From: Apiotrichum sp. Y4204 | Lineage: Eukaryota; Basidiomycota; Tremellomycetes; Trichosporonales; Trichosporonaceae | DNA: 64,000 nucleotides | Direction of reading: 5' to 3' | Assembly: GCA_025531455.1 (NCBI GenBank) | Contig: JAMYHL010000012.1 | Location: forward strand, 62,001 to 126,000 | Shown: one piece after another, positions 11,048 through 22,459 of the stretch | How positions within the stretch are numbered: the stretch's first letter is position 1 | Layout of the letters: each line of letters opens with the position of its first letter | The notes under the pieces: model-generated | Database searches by the model: none | Told to the model about the DNA's origin: nothing | What the model saw: only the letters and a program-made list of their open reading frames with translations | Translations under genes and position numbers: made by a program

Positions 11048-13672
11048 CTACGAGCGTTCGTCGAAGGTGTCGGGGAGGGAGGAGAAGACATCGTTGTCTT
11101 CGTCTTCGTCTTCGCCCTCCTCGACAACACTGTCGTTGAAGGTGTCATTCGAGGTTGGGTCCGCTTCTCGCTGCATGAACGGGGGAATGTCCTCGTCGCC
11201 GTCGCTCTCAGAATCGGAGGCGCCAAACCAACGGGCGATGGAGAGGCGTGATGACGTGCGAGGCATGCGAAGAGAGCTAAAGGCAGACATGGAGGAGGAA
11301 CGCATGTTGCGGAACGTGTCACCGATAGAGCCGGACCCGCGCGTGGGAGATGGTCGCGGGGACGAGAGAGGGGGAATGTCGAGGTGGATATCGCTGGTAG
11401 CATCCGATCGCGAACCACCGTTGGCACCATTTCCGCTCCCGCCGTTGGCAGCTCGCACATCAACGCGGTCAGGGCGGCGCAAACCCTTGCGCCGACGCAT
11501 GGCGACCTCGAGGCTGATATCACGCTTCTGGCGCGTGCGCAGCGCAATGGCCGAGTCGGCGTCACTCTCTATCGGGACAGCAGAAGTGATCGGCAGAGGC
11601 TCGGTACGGTCGTTTGTCGGGCGGTCTCGCGCAGTAGCCAGACGGCACTCTACGCGCCCACGGTAGATTGCACGTTCGATGAGCATGCGGTTGTGGACCA
11701 TGCGCATCGCGGGCCAGGTGACGCGCTGTCCAACGTCAATCATACGCGCGAGCTGCGTGCGGTCTGGGTCGTCCAGGAGGTGGAACCAGTCGCGGACGAC
11801 GCTACGCGGCGTAAGAGTGATCACACCGGCGAAGCGCTGTAAGAATACATTAGACCAGTCGCTCTGGAGCATCTGGGGCATGAGGTCCAAATCGCGGATG
11901 AGGCGGAAGTGCTTTGACAGGTCGAGCTTGAGCCACTGTTCGAATACTGAAAGAATGAAACCACCACGCCAGCCCTTGCCCTTCCGGTGGGCCACGGGAC
12001 GACCAACTGAGCCGCGCGATGCGAAGAAGAAGAGATGAATGTGGGGGTTGGTCTGGGAAACGATGGGAAAGTTGCAGTTGAACTGGGTGTGCAGGGATCC
12101 GAGGGGGATATCCTCGCGAAGGGAGCCGTCCTTGAAACGTGATCCACCGAGGTTGTGGGGCCTGAGGGTCCCATCACGGTTCTTGGACATGAGAACCACA
12201 GGGTTGAGGATACCGGGTACGGCGGCTGACGCAATAATGGCCGACCAGATGACACAGTTTGGGGCCGTGAGGTGGTTGAGCAGAATAGTCGGCGAGTGGC
12301 GGTCAGAAGGCACGACAGAAATGTTCAGAGCGCGTCCGGTGAGATCGTATGCTTCCTTAAAGGTGAGCGAGCCGCGAGTCATGAACATGGCCTTGCGGGC
12401 CCACTCGAGTGCCGAGAAACGTGCACCCGTCTCCCACCAGCGCTGGATCCACACGACAAGCGGATCCTCGCATGCAGTGATCTTGTCAGCAAGCTCGGGG
12501 CGGATCAGCTGCTTGAGCTCGGCGTTCGTGTGGGTGCACACAAGCGCAGCAATCAGACCGCCGGCGGATGTTCCAGAGACGACGCGCGGGAGAAGGTCGC
12601 CGTCAAGCAGCGCCCTCACGACTCCAAAATGGTAATACCCGAATGAGGCGCCACCAGAGAGACACAGGGCGCTGGAACCGTAGTTGCGGTTAAGGTTGCG
12701 GAAAAAGATGCGCTTCTCTTCCAGAGTGACGTCGGTTGCTGTGCGGACGTGTTCGAGGCTGGCCACAACCTCCTTGATGTTGTGCTCGACAATGGTCTTG
12801 GTTCCGTAGAATGTCTCCGAGTACATTTTGGAGCTCTCGGTGCCGGCAAAGTTGGGGCGTATGCGCACGGAGAGAGCCTCCATCAGCCCGCGCGTGTCGT
12901 TGGCGGCACGCAGGCGGACCAGTGTATTCCGCACACGGCGGACAAGCTGGGCATCGTAGTATGACCCGCTTGGGTTCTCCTTCCACTCGTCAAACCCGAG
13001 GTACGTGTCCATCTCCTTGGCGGCGGACACCCACTCGGAATAGGTCTTTGCGGCCCGCATCTTGCGCCGGAGGACACGTTTGTGTCCGCGCCATGCCACC
13101 AGCCATTCAAACCCGTTGACGCACTGGCGGACAAAAACGTAGAAGCCGAACTCCACAGCGACAATGATAAAGAAGAATCCCTGCGGTTAGGGTGATAAAC
13201 AGCATGCACCCACCAGAAGAGGCCACCGGATAAGGTGGTATGTCAATCCGAGGGACTCATTTCCTGCACGACGTCTGCGGTCAGTTGGGCCGTTGCTCGC
13301 ACGGCGACTCACTTCCTGACGCGGGTGTGGATGGGCTGCAAGGGTCAGTACGTTTAGTTATCATTGCCGAATAGGCAGCACGTACCGCAAAGTCCGACGT
13401 CGCCGCCATGGCCTTGGGAGAATCCCACTCTGGCGAGGTGTATTCCGAGGCATCCTGGGGCTTGAGACTTGGGGAGCGGGGCGAGAGTGGCCCGAGGTCG
13501 TGGTCGATGATCGTCTGATCGCTCAGCTCAAGCGCGTGTGCAAATGCTGCGAGGTGTCTGGTGTCAGCGGGGCAGCAGTGAGTCCATACTGTTCGTTGAC
13601 CAAGTCTTCGGACCAGAGTTTGGGGTCCACGCCGGGTGGAATGTCGCCTATTGGCGTCTCTGTGGAGGGCAT
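11048..13672 (-). CDS. Patatin-like triacylglycerol lipase (TGL3/4/5 family)
   Basis: Five exons (13590-13672, 13386-13557, 13313-13335, 13214-13274, 11048-13180) give 823 residues in closed phase; the third exon is only 23 nt. Family members hydrolyse storage triacylglycerol on lipid droplets and some also act as acyltransferases. A hydrophobic segment around residues 105-130 (HLIRWPLLGFFFIIVAVEF) is a membrane or droplet anchor, followed by a DUF3336-like domain. The patatin core then has the glycine-rich loop LSGGASFGYYHFGV, nucleophile motif GTSAG (Ser about 318) and catalytic Asp in FKDGSLRED (about 464). The last 250 residues are disordered and acidic, ending near DNDVFSSLPDTFDE. Which of TGL3, 4 or 5 is closest cannot be decided by eye. 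Confidence 0.93.
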
Positions 13673-14150
13673 TTCGAGCAAAGTGTGGAGGTGTGTGGTG
13701 TGTGGTGATGAGGTGAGGAATAGACGGGGCGTCCCCGCTGGCGTGAGTGATCGATGTGGTGAGGAATAGAGAGACTGAGAACGAGAATGTGAGCGAGAGA
13801 GAGAAAGAGATGTGGGAGAGACAGATGACCAGGGATGGTCGCGACTGATTGAGATGACGGAGCAGCCAAACGCCACTGGCCACTGGCTGGAACCCCTCCT
13901 TTTGGCTTGAGATCCCTCTGCCCGCAGTATCTCCATGACGGCATCACCCCCCAACTCCCAGGTTCCTGCATAATCCTGTAGTGTCTCTCCTCGAGGCCCT
14001 CAATATTCCAGTGGTTCGGACACGTTCCGTATCTCATATCTCTCTGCATTATCTTTATTGTTTCCACCCTTTCCACGCATCATCCACACATTCACACGTT
14101 CACCCGTCTCCCCAGCGACGCGTCCACCAACCAAATCCTCACCCATAACA
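13673..14150. promoter_or_regulatory. Divergent lipase / VPS37 promoter region
   Basis: This 478-bp spacer lies between outward-pointing ATGs. The lipase side is GA-rich on the + strand (13760-13810), so it is pyrimidine-rich in the lipase leader. The VPS37 side is CT/AC-rich. No gene is supported here. Confidence 0.45.
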
Positions 14151-15095
14151 ATGGCCACTCCGCTGCTACAGCGGTTCCCCTCGCTCGCATCCTATCCGCC
14201 CGACTTTCTCAAGGACCTGTTGAGTTCCCCAGAGCTCACAGAAGCCTTCCTCTTCCAGCTCCCAGAAGTGCAGCAGCTCGCCGCGGAGGTGGAACAGCTT
14301 GGCCGCGAGAATGAAGAGCTGGCAAGTACGTCACACTCCTTCAGCGATCGACCTCGACGCCGACCGCAGTCATTCCACACCACACCACCTCCCGATCACA
14401 CGACTGACATGCAGAAAAGAACCTTGCGCTCCGCGACGAGCTGTTCGCGCTCCGCGACGCTACCGCACAGTCGTACACGCACGCCGAGGAGCTGAAGCGC
14501 CGCTGGGCTGATATCGACAAGGCTCAGGCGAATCTCTACCAGGTGTGTGTTGTCTCTCCTCTGTCGATGGACCACAGACTTGAGCGAGCTGGGCGTCAAG
14601 AGTTGCCGGTGGCCATCCGAGTCGACAGGCTTAGTGCACAAGAGCTGTTCAGAACACGCCGGAGGAAGGAAGACAGGCTGGCAATCGGCAGAGGTAGAAT
14701 ACCGGATTTGTCTCTAATCACCCCAGCGTCAGCGCCCATCGTTCCTGCATATGCGGCTGCGACACTCACTTACCGCGCAAGACGACGCGAGCGAGAAGAT
14801 TGCGACTGCATTCATCGAGAACGGAGGCAGCGCCGGGGGTTCGCGCGTCGACTCGCCAGCGCCAGGCACCGAGGGCGAGCGGGTGAGTGGAGGTGGCCAC
14901 GAGCGTCCGAGCTCGGCACATGCAGGGCGAGCTCGGGTTGTTCGCTGTCATTCTTCAACACTGCTGATACTGCAGGGACGCGACCACGCGCTCGACGACT
15001 TTATCAACGAGTTCAAGGCGGCGCGCAAAACCTACCACAAACGCGCGCTGTGGGCCGACCGCTGGTCGCGCGGCGAAGTTGCATGGCGTGACTAG
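14151..15095 (+). CDS. VPS37: ESCRT-I subunit Vps37 (Mod(r) domain)
   Basis: Four exons (14151-14325, 14415-14542, 14727-14882, 14976-15095) join to 192 residues. Vps37 is the coiled-coil subunit of ESCRT-I, which sorts ubiquitinated cargo into multivesicular bodies. The N-terminal part reads FPSLASYPPDFLKDLLSSP, a typical Mod(r) opening. A helical hairpin follows (VQQLAAEVEQLGRENEELAKKNLALRD), then LKRRWADIDKAQANLYQ and RPSFLHMRLRHSLTAQDD. The last exon has DHALDDFINEFKAARKTYHKRALWADRW, the family's C-terminal signature. Size is typical for fungal Vps37. Confidence 0.93.
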
Positions 15096-16001
15096 ACAAG
15101 ACCGCTGCAGACAAGATCATGTACAAGTTGTAATGCTACGGCCGCGCGGCCTCTTAATGACCGGTGAGGGGTCGCATTGTTCGTCATGGTGACGGGTATC
15201 GAGCTGCCAGGCTGTGCAGCTGTTTGACACAAGTCAGGACGAGTAGCGCTCACCCACCCCTTTCTGCCGCTCCAGACACCAAAGGTCTCCGACGTGAACA
15301 CACACACACACAACGCGACATCCGCACACGACGTACAAAGACATCCTCACACTACGTACAAACACATCCACACACGACGTACAGACACATATACACGCTG
15401 CCTTGCCTCCCTCTCCGTGCTTGACTGTCATGACTCCCAACGCCCCAAAGCTCACCCCCTCGAATTTGTTCTCATATCATCCATCTATCGATCTATCACA
15501 TTTCATCAATCTATCCATCTCTTCCTTTCATCCACTCACCCACAATCACTCCACTCATCCACCCACCCATGCTTTCAGCCAGTGCCACCGCTTTGGGTGG
15601 CGCCATCCGTCATACTGAGCGGTTTCTATGATCGGCATAGCTCCGAACTCCGACAGGTCTCGGCGGTGTCGCCACCGTTGCATGCCGCGCCGCTGCGCCG
15701 CAGGCTGTGCAGTGCGGACCGACTGCGACGGATCTCCAATCTCCGTGTCGTACATGGCATGGCGCTGACGTAACCGTCACGTGCGAACATTCGCCGACGG
15801 GCGAGATTGTTCGGTGGGCCCGGGGGCCGTAATGGGAGAAACACACACAAGGTCATGTTCGGCCTTTGTCCTGGCCGTCCTGATTCCCAGCGCCGCACCT
15901 GGACCGGATGAACCCATCCAACCCAACATAATCAACCCACTTGGCATCCGCCCCATCTCTCCATCACCCATTTCACCTTGCCACCCACTTCAGTTTCCAC
16001 A
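15096..16001 (+). other. Intergenic, low-complexity, no gene supported
   Basis: The region between VPS37 and the WW-domain gene holds a 23-bp tandem repeat at 15318-15396 and an ATCY-rich, Py-rich stretch at 15470-15570. The right end is likely the promoter and leader of the downstream gene. Open frames here are repetitive and have no recognisable domain. Confidence 0.5.
15318..15396 (+). repeat. 23-bp tandem repeat, about 3.5 copies
   Basis: Units start at 15318, 15341 and 15364, with a partial fourth from 15387. Each follows ACATCC-nCACAC-nACGTACA-rAr with one to three substitutions. A CA-dinucleotide run (15298-15313) sits immediately upstream. Confidence 0.85.
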
Positions 16002-16677
16002 ATGGCCTCCAATCCCGACTCACGACCCCTTCCCGACGGCTGGATCACCCAGTTCAACGAGGGCTACAAGACATGGTTCTACGTGAACACCAAAGCACCA
16101 GGCGGACCCAAGTCGCAGTGGACCCACCCCGCGGATGACGAGCCCCAGTCGTCGCAGCAGCAGTTTGCCGCACCCTCCGGCCCCCCTCCCCCCGGTGGCG
16201 GTCCGTCGCACACCTCGACGCCCGTCAGCAACCAGCCGGCGCAGAAGACACGCGGCGGCCTCTTCTCCAAGCTCACCGGCAAGAGCAGCAGCCACCAGCA
16301 GCAGCAATACCAGCAGTACCCCCAGCAGGGCTACCCTCAACAGGGCTACCCCCAGCAAGGCTACCCTCAGCAGGGCTACGGCGGCTACCCCCAACAGCCA
16401 ATGTACGGCGGATACCAGCAGCAGCCGATGATGATGCAGGGCCGCCCGCAGCGCCAGGGCATGGGCGCCGGTACCGGTGCCATGCTCGGTATGGGCGGTG
16501 GTCTCCTCGGTGGTATGATGCTCGGCAACATGATGGCAGACGTGAGTCTAGACTGAAGACCTCCACTCACACCTTCAGGGCCAGCACGACGCGTACATGG
16601 ACGGCTACATGGATGGACAGGACGGCGATATGGGTGGCGGCGGGTTCGATGGAGATTTCGGTGGCGGTGATTTCTGA
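16002..16677 (+). CDS. WW-domain protein with PQQGY repeats (Wwm1-like)
   Basis: Two exons, 16002-16541 and 16579-16677, split by a 37-nt intron, encode 212 residues. Residues 9-42 form one WW domain (LPDGWITQFNEGYKTWFYVN...SQWTHP) with both signature tryptophans; WW domains bind proline-rich PPxY-type motifs. A Q/P/Y-rich section follows with four PQQGY repeats (from about 16318). A Met/Gly-rich hydrophobic stretch (GAMLGMGGGLLGGMMLGNMMAD) and an Asp/Gly tail come next. The layout resembles yeast Wwm1 and related small WW/annexin-like-tail fungal proteins that associate with metacaspase, but this is family resemblance only. The MG-rich segment could insert in or bind membranes. Confidence 0.88.
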
Positions 16678-18776
16678 GGAAAAATCACGTGACCTGCTCG
16701 TAAATGCTGTCTAACGGCGTTAGGAGACAGCTGGAGACGATGAGGAGGGGTAGAATGATGGCGAGGAAGAGGCGGAGGTCGATGAGGAGTGTATGGCGCC
16801 GTTTCGAGCCGGAAGAGCGCATTTTTCGATTGGTTTTCTATCTTTACATCTTCGTTTAGCTCCCTAGATTATTCTTAGTCCTCGATGTTCATACATGCAA
16901 AGCCTGGACTTGGATTGAAAGCAGCGGGCGACGCGCTGACGGTGCACGATATCGCAAAGAGGTGCTCGACATCGCGATGCGACGCGATCAAGCACTCGAG
17001 TACTCGAGTATCTCATCTCGCAATATGTTTCTGCTGCGCAGTTTGTGCCCACTAGCCCAGCCTTGGCCGGTCTTGGGCCCGTCTTGGCACCTGCGCTCGC
17101 CGTTCAGGTCGGTTCTGGGCGGCAAATGGTGTCATTGGTGGACATGACATGACATCGGTAGGTTGTTAAGGTTTTATGACGTCAGTAGATCTCAGCTTGG
17201 GGTGGAGCTCGTGTATGTGGCGAGATTCCGGGTAGATTCTGGGTGGCCATGGGCGTGTTTGTGTGCCTCGCGGGTGTGTGGCGAGCTGATGGCCTGCAAT
17301 GACCTGGTGGTGACAAATGCGAAATACCGTGTGAGGAGTGTACTAGGCGCAGAATCGCGAGACGGACGCTACTGCCAGAGATGTGGCATTGCCGGTCAGT
17401 ACGGTATGTTAGCCAAGAGTGGACAAGGAGCAACTCTCGGAAGCGGGTGTCTGCACTGCGGCAGCGCTAGCAGCTAGCAGAGCCCGCAGGCCGCATGTCA
17501 AGGTAGGTGATCACCTCGATAGGCATAGGTGCACAGGTGATGACATCCGACCGGAGGTGATCACCTCGGGTGGCGGTAGGTGATGACCTATGAGGGGCAG
17601 GTGATCACCTATCATTCTATATGCATTCTATATTCTAACGCCCTATATTGCGACCAGCAGGCATTACACTCTGGGCAGTAGAATAGTAAGACGAGGGTTA
17701 TGCATGACTCTGCACGGTGGTTGCGATCGTTGCGGACTGACCAGTTATCAATCTCATCCAGCTTCCAGGGCCGCAGAGTCACAAATCCACAAATTCCGCG
17801 CCACCTGGGATCGAACCACCAGGCTAGAGCTCGCGCCCCCACCAACCCCACCGGAGCCCCGGGTCCATCCCGCTGCCGATCCCTTGCCCCCCCCGCATGC
17901 ATGCCGTTATGCAGCGTATGCACATCTCCAAAAAGCTGGATGGCAAGAAGGTAGCGCGCTGCAGCACATTCGCCTCCCCCTTCATTTTGGGTAACCATCG
18001 CCTGAGCGATCACAAGTCAAGAGTACCGATGCGTGTCCCAGATCGGTTCTGTAGACACTTTGCAGCTGGCGAGCCCCGTAAATCCATTTGGCTAGCACAC
18101 CGGGTGACAGACTGGATCGGGGGGGCTGGCAAAGACGGGGTCTGCCGCGGCTAATGTTGTGGTATGGTGTGGGTGTCTTGGGGAACTCGAGGTGTTGCAT
18201 GGGCTACAGACAGAGGAGAGTCGTTTTCATAGCATACTGTGTCCAGCTTGTCCAAATGGGCGACAGTTGGAGCAATCTCGAGACGTGATGACCGTAAGCA
18301 TAACCCTAAACCTCCTCTCTGACGACAGCACACGGACATGCACTTTACGAGTGCACCCCACGCAGTCGGACGACATTGGCCAGCGTCGTGCCAGCAAGCA
18401 GTCGAGCATGTCACACAACCGCCGGAGGCGGCAGCGGTATCCTCCACAAAGCGATGCCGCCTGGGGTCGGTGGGCGGCTCCGCCGTGTAGGGCGTCGCGG
18501 GTAGTCAGAGGTTGCGGGACTCTCTTGCACACTCCGACGGGGACTGACACGCTCCGGTGATGTGGAGGTTACACCCAAGCAAACGTGACTTGCGCGCTCA
18601 CAAAAGCCCCCGAGATCCAGTGCGACTTGGCTCCAGATCATCCACGTCCGCAGCGCCCAAGAACAGTATTAACCATCGAGACGTGATATCACAGACTTGC
18701 ATTAAACGGCGACTTGCATCAGGACCATTAACCTCAGCCACGTCGAGCTGACCGCGAGACGTTCACCACCCTCACC
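16678..18776. other. Gene-poor intergenic region with palindrome array
   Basis: 2.1 kb without a supported gene. The left 200 bp is probably the 3' UTR of the WW gene. A cluster of 12-bp palindromes lies at 17505-17610. Short open frames at 17.6-18.6 kb occur on both strands with no domain and no convincing splice structure. The last 100 bp likely contain the promoter of the next gene. Confidence 0.5.
17505..17610. repeat. Array of AGGTGATCACCT palindromes
   Basis: Perfect 12-bp inverted repeats AGGTGATCACCT occur at 17505-17516, 17555-17566 and 17599-17610. A one-mismatch copy (AGGTGATGACCT) is at 17578-17589 and a half-site AGGTGATGAC at 17535. Start spacings are 30, 20, 23 and 21 bp. This could be a binding-site array for a dimeric regulator, or simply a decayed minisatellite. 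Confidence 0.85.
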
Positions 18777-20406
18777 ATGCCGTTCTCAGACCTGAACAGC
18801 GACGTGCTGCGGCACATCGCCCTCTTCCTGCCTACAGGTTCCACAGACTGGCCTGTCTTCCTCAAGCCAGCCGCGTACCGCAGCTGGCGGGAGGCTAAGG
18901 ATAAAGTTTCCACGGCCCCATCGTGGGATGCAGAATGCCCGGTGGCGCACTGGCGACTCCACGATCTTCCGCATGACGCGTTTGCGGACTTGCGCAATTT
19001 TCGGCGCGTGTCGCGGTACATTCGGGCGAGCGTACCCTCACCCCCGCGGTCTCTGAACATCGAGCTGAAGGAGCTCGAGCGCCTCGTCGGGGCTGTAATG
19101 CCGTGCCCCGAAGCCTTCACAGATGTCAAGTGGGTATTCGGTCTATGTGAGCTGCGTCTGGTCAGGAGGTTCCCCAACTGGGTGCTCCAGTTTTCTCCAT
19201 CCAGCTATCACTGACCGCAGGCGCTTACGAATTCGAGGGACCCCGCCCGACGACCACGAGATTCCGCCCGACAGCCACGAGACTCCCCCCGAGTCTCCTT
19301 TAGAGGAAGACGGAAGCGTTCCTGCAAAGCTCATCCCGGCTCTCTCCTTACTGCAGCTCCTCCCTCTTCTTCCAACTCTCGAGGTTTTGGACATAAACGC
19401 GAGATTCTGCGACACACCGTGTGGCCTAGATATCGAACATGTCTGCGCCGGCAGCGAAGCTCTCCGGGAGCGACTCCAGCTGTGGTACGATCTCCACAAG
19501 CCCAGAGCCCCTTACATCACCACCCCCCACACACCCTTCCCCGCTGTCCACACCCTCAGCGTTGCGACGATCTGGGGAATGTGGCATCAGGCCAAGCCGT
19601 TTATGCGCCTCCTCCCCATTGAACGCCTGCAGCTCACAACGGACAACAGCGACATGACATCAATGTCTCCCTACCTCACGGAGTACAAAACACTTGCCCA
19701 TCTCACCTCGCTCATCCTCAAAGTCAATAATGCGAATCCACGCACCCCGATTGACATAATTGAAAGCCTGGAGAGCTGCGAGAACCTGCGAGAGCTTCTT
19801 GTGTCGCTGTATGATCGCAATGGGCAGATTACCGTGGTCAACCAATTCCCGCGTCAACCCCAGAATCCCGTCCGTGGCGGAGGCGAAGAGGAGTTTCTCC
19901 AAAGACTAGCCAAGCTGCGCCTCCACTCGCTGGATATGTGCTTGGCGGTCTCGACTCTTTCGGGGAACGACAACGAGGACAGGCCCCGTGATGAGGTCGA
20001 TCTTCTGGAGAGCTGGGCGCTTAGCGACGAGGAGGATGACGACGGGGCCGCGGAGGAGGATGAAACCAGGGAGGACGAAGAGTTTGCCGACGGCGAACAC
20101 TGGAACGCATATGCGGTGGACGCCATGCACGCTGCTACCAAACTCGCAGCTCTTGGTGTGCAACGCGGGTGGTGGTGGAAGCGCGTGGGCGATGAAGACG
20201 ACAATATCCTCCAAGGGTACGAGCGCGTTGCGTGGGCGGTTCGAAGCGATGAGGAGCCCTGGGATTCGGCCGGAGATCACGCCTTTCCGATAGAACGGAT
20301 CGTGCTCGTTAGGGAGCCACAGTTGGTCGATCCAGTGGTGAAGGGGGATGAGGAGGCACAATCTGTTGCGCCATCACGCCAATGGCGCACGCCGTATATG
20401 GGGTAG
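18777..20406 (+). CDS. F-box-like protein, leucine-rich, function unknown
   Basis: Two exons, 18777-19129 and 19221-20406, join to 512 residues with a 91-nt intron. The first residues (PFSDLNSDVLRHIALFLP) resemble an F-box helix pair, the module that binds Skp1 in SCF ubiquitin ligases. The middle has leucine-rich stretches (LIPALSLLQLLPLLPTLEVLDI, LTSLILKV, LRLHSLDMCL) consistent with irregular leucine-rich repeats. An acidic run around residues 370-400 (DEEDDDGAAEEDETREDEE) precedes a Trp-rich segment (RGWWWKR). Expanded families of such F-box/LRR-like proteins are common in basidiomycetes. I do not recognise a named ortholog. It converges on the next gene with 203 bp between stops. Confidence 0.8.
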
Positions 20407-20609
20407 TCCGTGACTTCCATACAGTAGCTACTCAACCGTACAGCCTCTCTGCAGAAGAACTCAGTGCCGCAAGCGTTATCTGGCAGCGCGAGTCGCCCTC
20501 GCCGCGTTGCGAAGAAGCATCCCGCGGAAACGGGGGACCAGTGGTGAGTGATCTTTTCTATTGTTATTGTGTCCCTGCATCAGCATAAGCTGCATCAGAC
20601 GCCCAAAAA

Positions 20610-22459
20610 TTATGGCTCGGCTTTGCCGCGGCGGCTTCCGCTCGCTTGCATCGGGAAGATTGTGCGTTCCTTCTTGAAGCGGCTGAAGTGACTTGCGCAC
20701 GATCGGCACCGGCGCACTCCTGATTCGTCTGGTGCAAGCCATTGCAGCTTGTCGTTCTGGTTTGAGCATAGATGCGACTAAGAAAGGATGCTTACCGCCG
20801 CTGCGCAGAGGGTGTTGCCGCACACCACAAGCTCCTTCTCGACGCGTCGGGCGCGAATGCGATTAGATTCCGTCGGCTTTTCGTAGCCTTGGATGCCGCC
20901 CCGCCTACAACGTTAGCAAAACACAGTTTCGTAGTTGAACTCACTCGAAGCGCTCCGGATCCTGCATCACCTTCGCGCACAACGCACACGCCTCGATGGG
21001 CTTGCCAAGCCACCACGTGGTGGTTGTCTGCACTGGCTCGGTGGTGTCGCAAAACGGGCTCGCACACCATCCCAGCCCATGGCGGTAAAGCCAACAAGCT
21101 GGGTCGTCGCCGACCGGTATCGCTCCGCCAGACGTCCCAGGCCCGTCAACGCTTTCAAGCGCCTCGTCTTCAAGCCGCTCGTCCTCCGCCGTCGTCACGC
21201 CCCCAGAGTGCTCGCGAACAAGGTCTGCGACTGGTTTTCGTTAACCGAAGGTCTTGGGGAGGACTGTACTCACGACGGCCGCGCGATCTTCTCCACCGAC
21301 GAGCATCGGTCTCGCCGAACTCATTTGCTCCGGCAGTCGTCGAATAACGGTACACCAAGCTGCTCATTCGACGCCATAGGAAGGCGACGGTCCAACGCCG
21401 CACAAGGTCAGCCGCCGCAATCGCTGAGCAGGCATCCTGCAACTCGTACAGCTCCCACCGGGTTGCACAAATCGACAGCTCCTGGAGCAGATGAACCTGG
21501 TCGCTTCTTGCAAGGCAATCTGGGCCGGGCCACAGCAATGTGCTACGCAGGTACGCGTCAAACGCCGGGAGTACGCTATGCAGGTCTCTGACGGCGTACG
21601 ACGTCGATCCTGCTTGCGAGAGAACCGAGATGCGCGCGTTGTCAGCCTTCTCCGCGAGTGCACTGAGGACGGCGTCCAGAACATGCAGATTTGCGGACAG
21701 GGCCACGGGACCGTCCAGCACAAGATGAGCCGTCCTTCCGCCGGTCACCTCCGCCATGAAATCCATGGGCGGGATTAGAAGCGCTCCGGACGCTAGACGA
21801 CGCCTGCCGTTGCTGTGGCGGCGCCAAAGTGCGAGCTCGATCTCGGCGGATCCGGTGCGGACAGCTACGACCATCCGGGCAGGCTCAATGCCGAGCTCCG
21901 CTGCGACGTCTGCCACGAACAGCTCCGCGATGGCCTCCTCAAGCTCGGCGCTAGTATCCGCCGGTGAGGACGTCCAGCGGTTGATGAGGTAGACGGGCCC
22001 GCCGGGTGGGTCGCCGGGCTCATCGGGGGCGGCAGCGGCTGATACATCAGCCCGATTCAAACGGATCACTCACTCAGTCCCCGCACGGCACTTTTGAGCT
22101 TTTCGCCAGGCTCCGATACGCGCGGTGCCTCTAGACGCGACATGAGCTCGGCGCGGAGGTCGGGCTTGTTCTTGCCCTTTTCGCTGCGGTGCCAGCCACT
22201 TGTGCCAAGCGACGACGCCCTCGCGAGGTCTTCCCCGCTGAGCTGGCGTCCCAGCAGCGGGCCGAGGATTGTTGCCAGTGCGGTCAAGGGTTCTGCACCA
22301 GCAGTGGCCATGGCCCCCAGGATCTCTTCCGGGCTGAGCGGCTGAACGGGCGACTGGAAGGAAGATTAGTCACGATGGAAGAGGACACTGTACCTGGGCG
22401 GCGGGCGGCGGGTATGGCATGTACTCTGCCCTCTGCTTGCTTCGGCGGATTGCGCTCAT
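20610..22459 (-). CDS. Orphan protein with two CX4C-X19/20-CX2C zinc-finger-like modules
   Basis: Six exons (22394-22459, 22074-22353, 21274-22038, 20945-21224, 20796-20904, 20610-20756) close in phase to 548 residues. The first 350 residues are helical and match no family I know. The C-terminal half carries two candidate metal-binding modules. Module A is WCASPFC, 20 residues containing WW, then CALC. Module B is VVCGNTLC, 19 residues containing LQWL, then CRSCASHFSRFKKER. Each is followed by an Arg/Lys-rich helix, and a basic linker (RIRARRVEKE) joins them. Spacing recalls GATA-type fingers (CX2C-X17/18-CX2C) but with CX4C first pairs. DNA binding is an inference. Module B is split across two exons, which hides it from single-frame searches. 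Confidence 0.75.

Noticed and set aside
17790..17830. tRNA-like T-loop word (GGTTCGATCCC on the - strand)
   Set aside because: The flanking stem is CCTGG/CCAGG with a 10-nt loop, and no D arm, anticodon arm or acceptor stem can be drawn. Not a tRNA.
18300..18315. AACCCTAAACC telomere-like word
   Set aside because: Less than two repeat units in the middle of unrelated sequence. Not evidence of an internal telomere.
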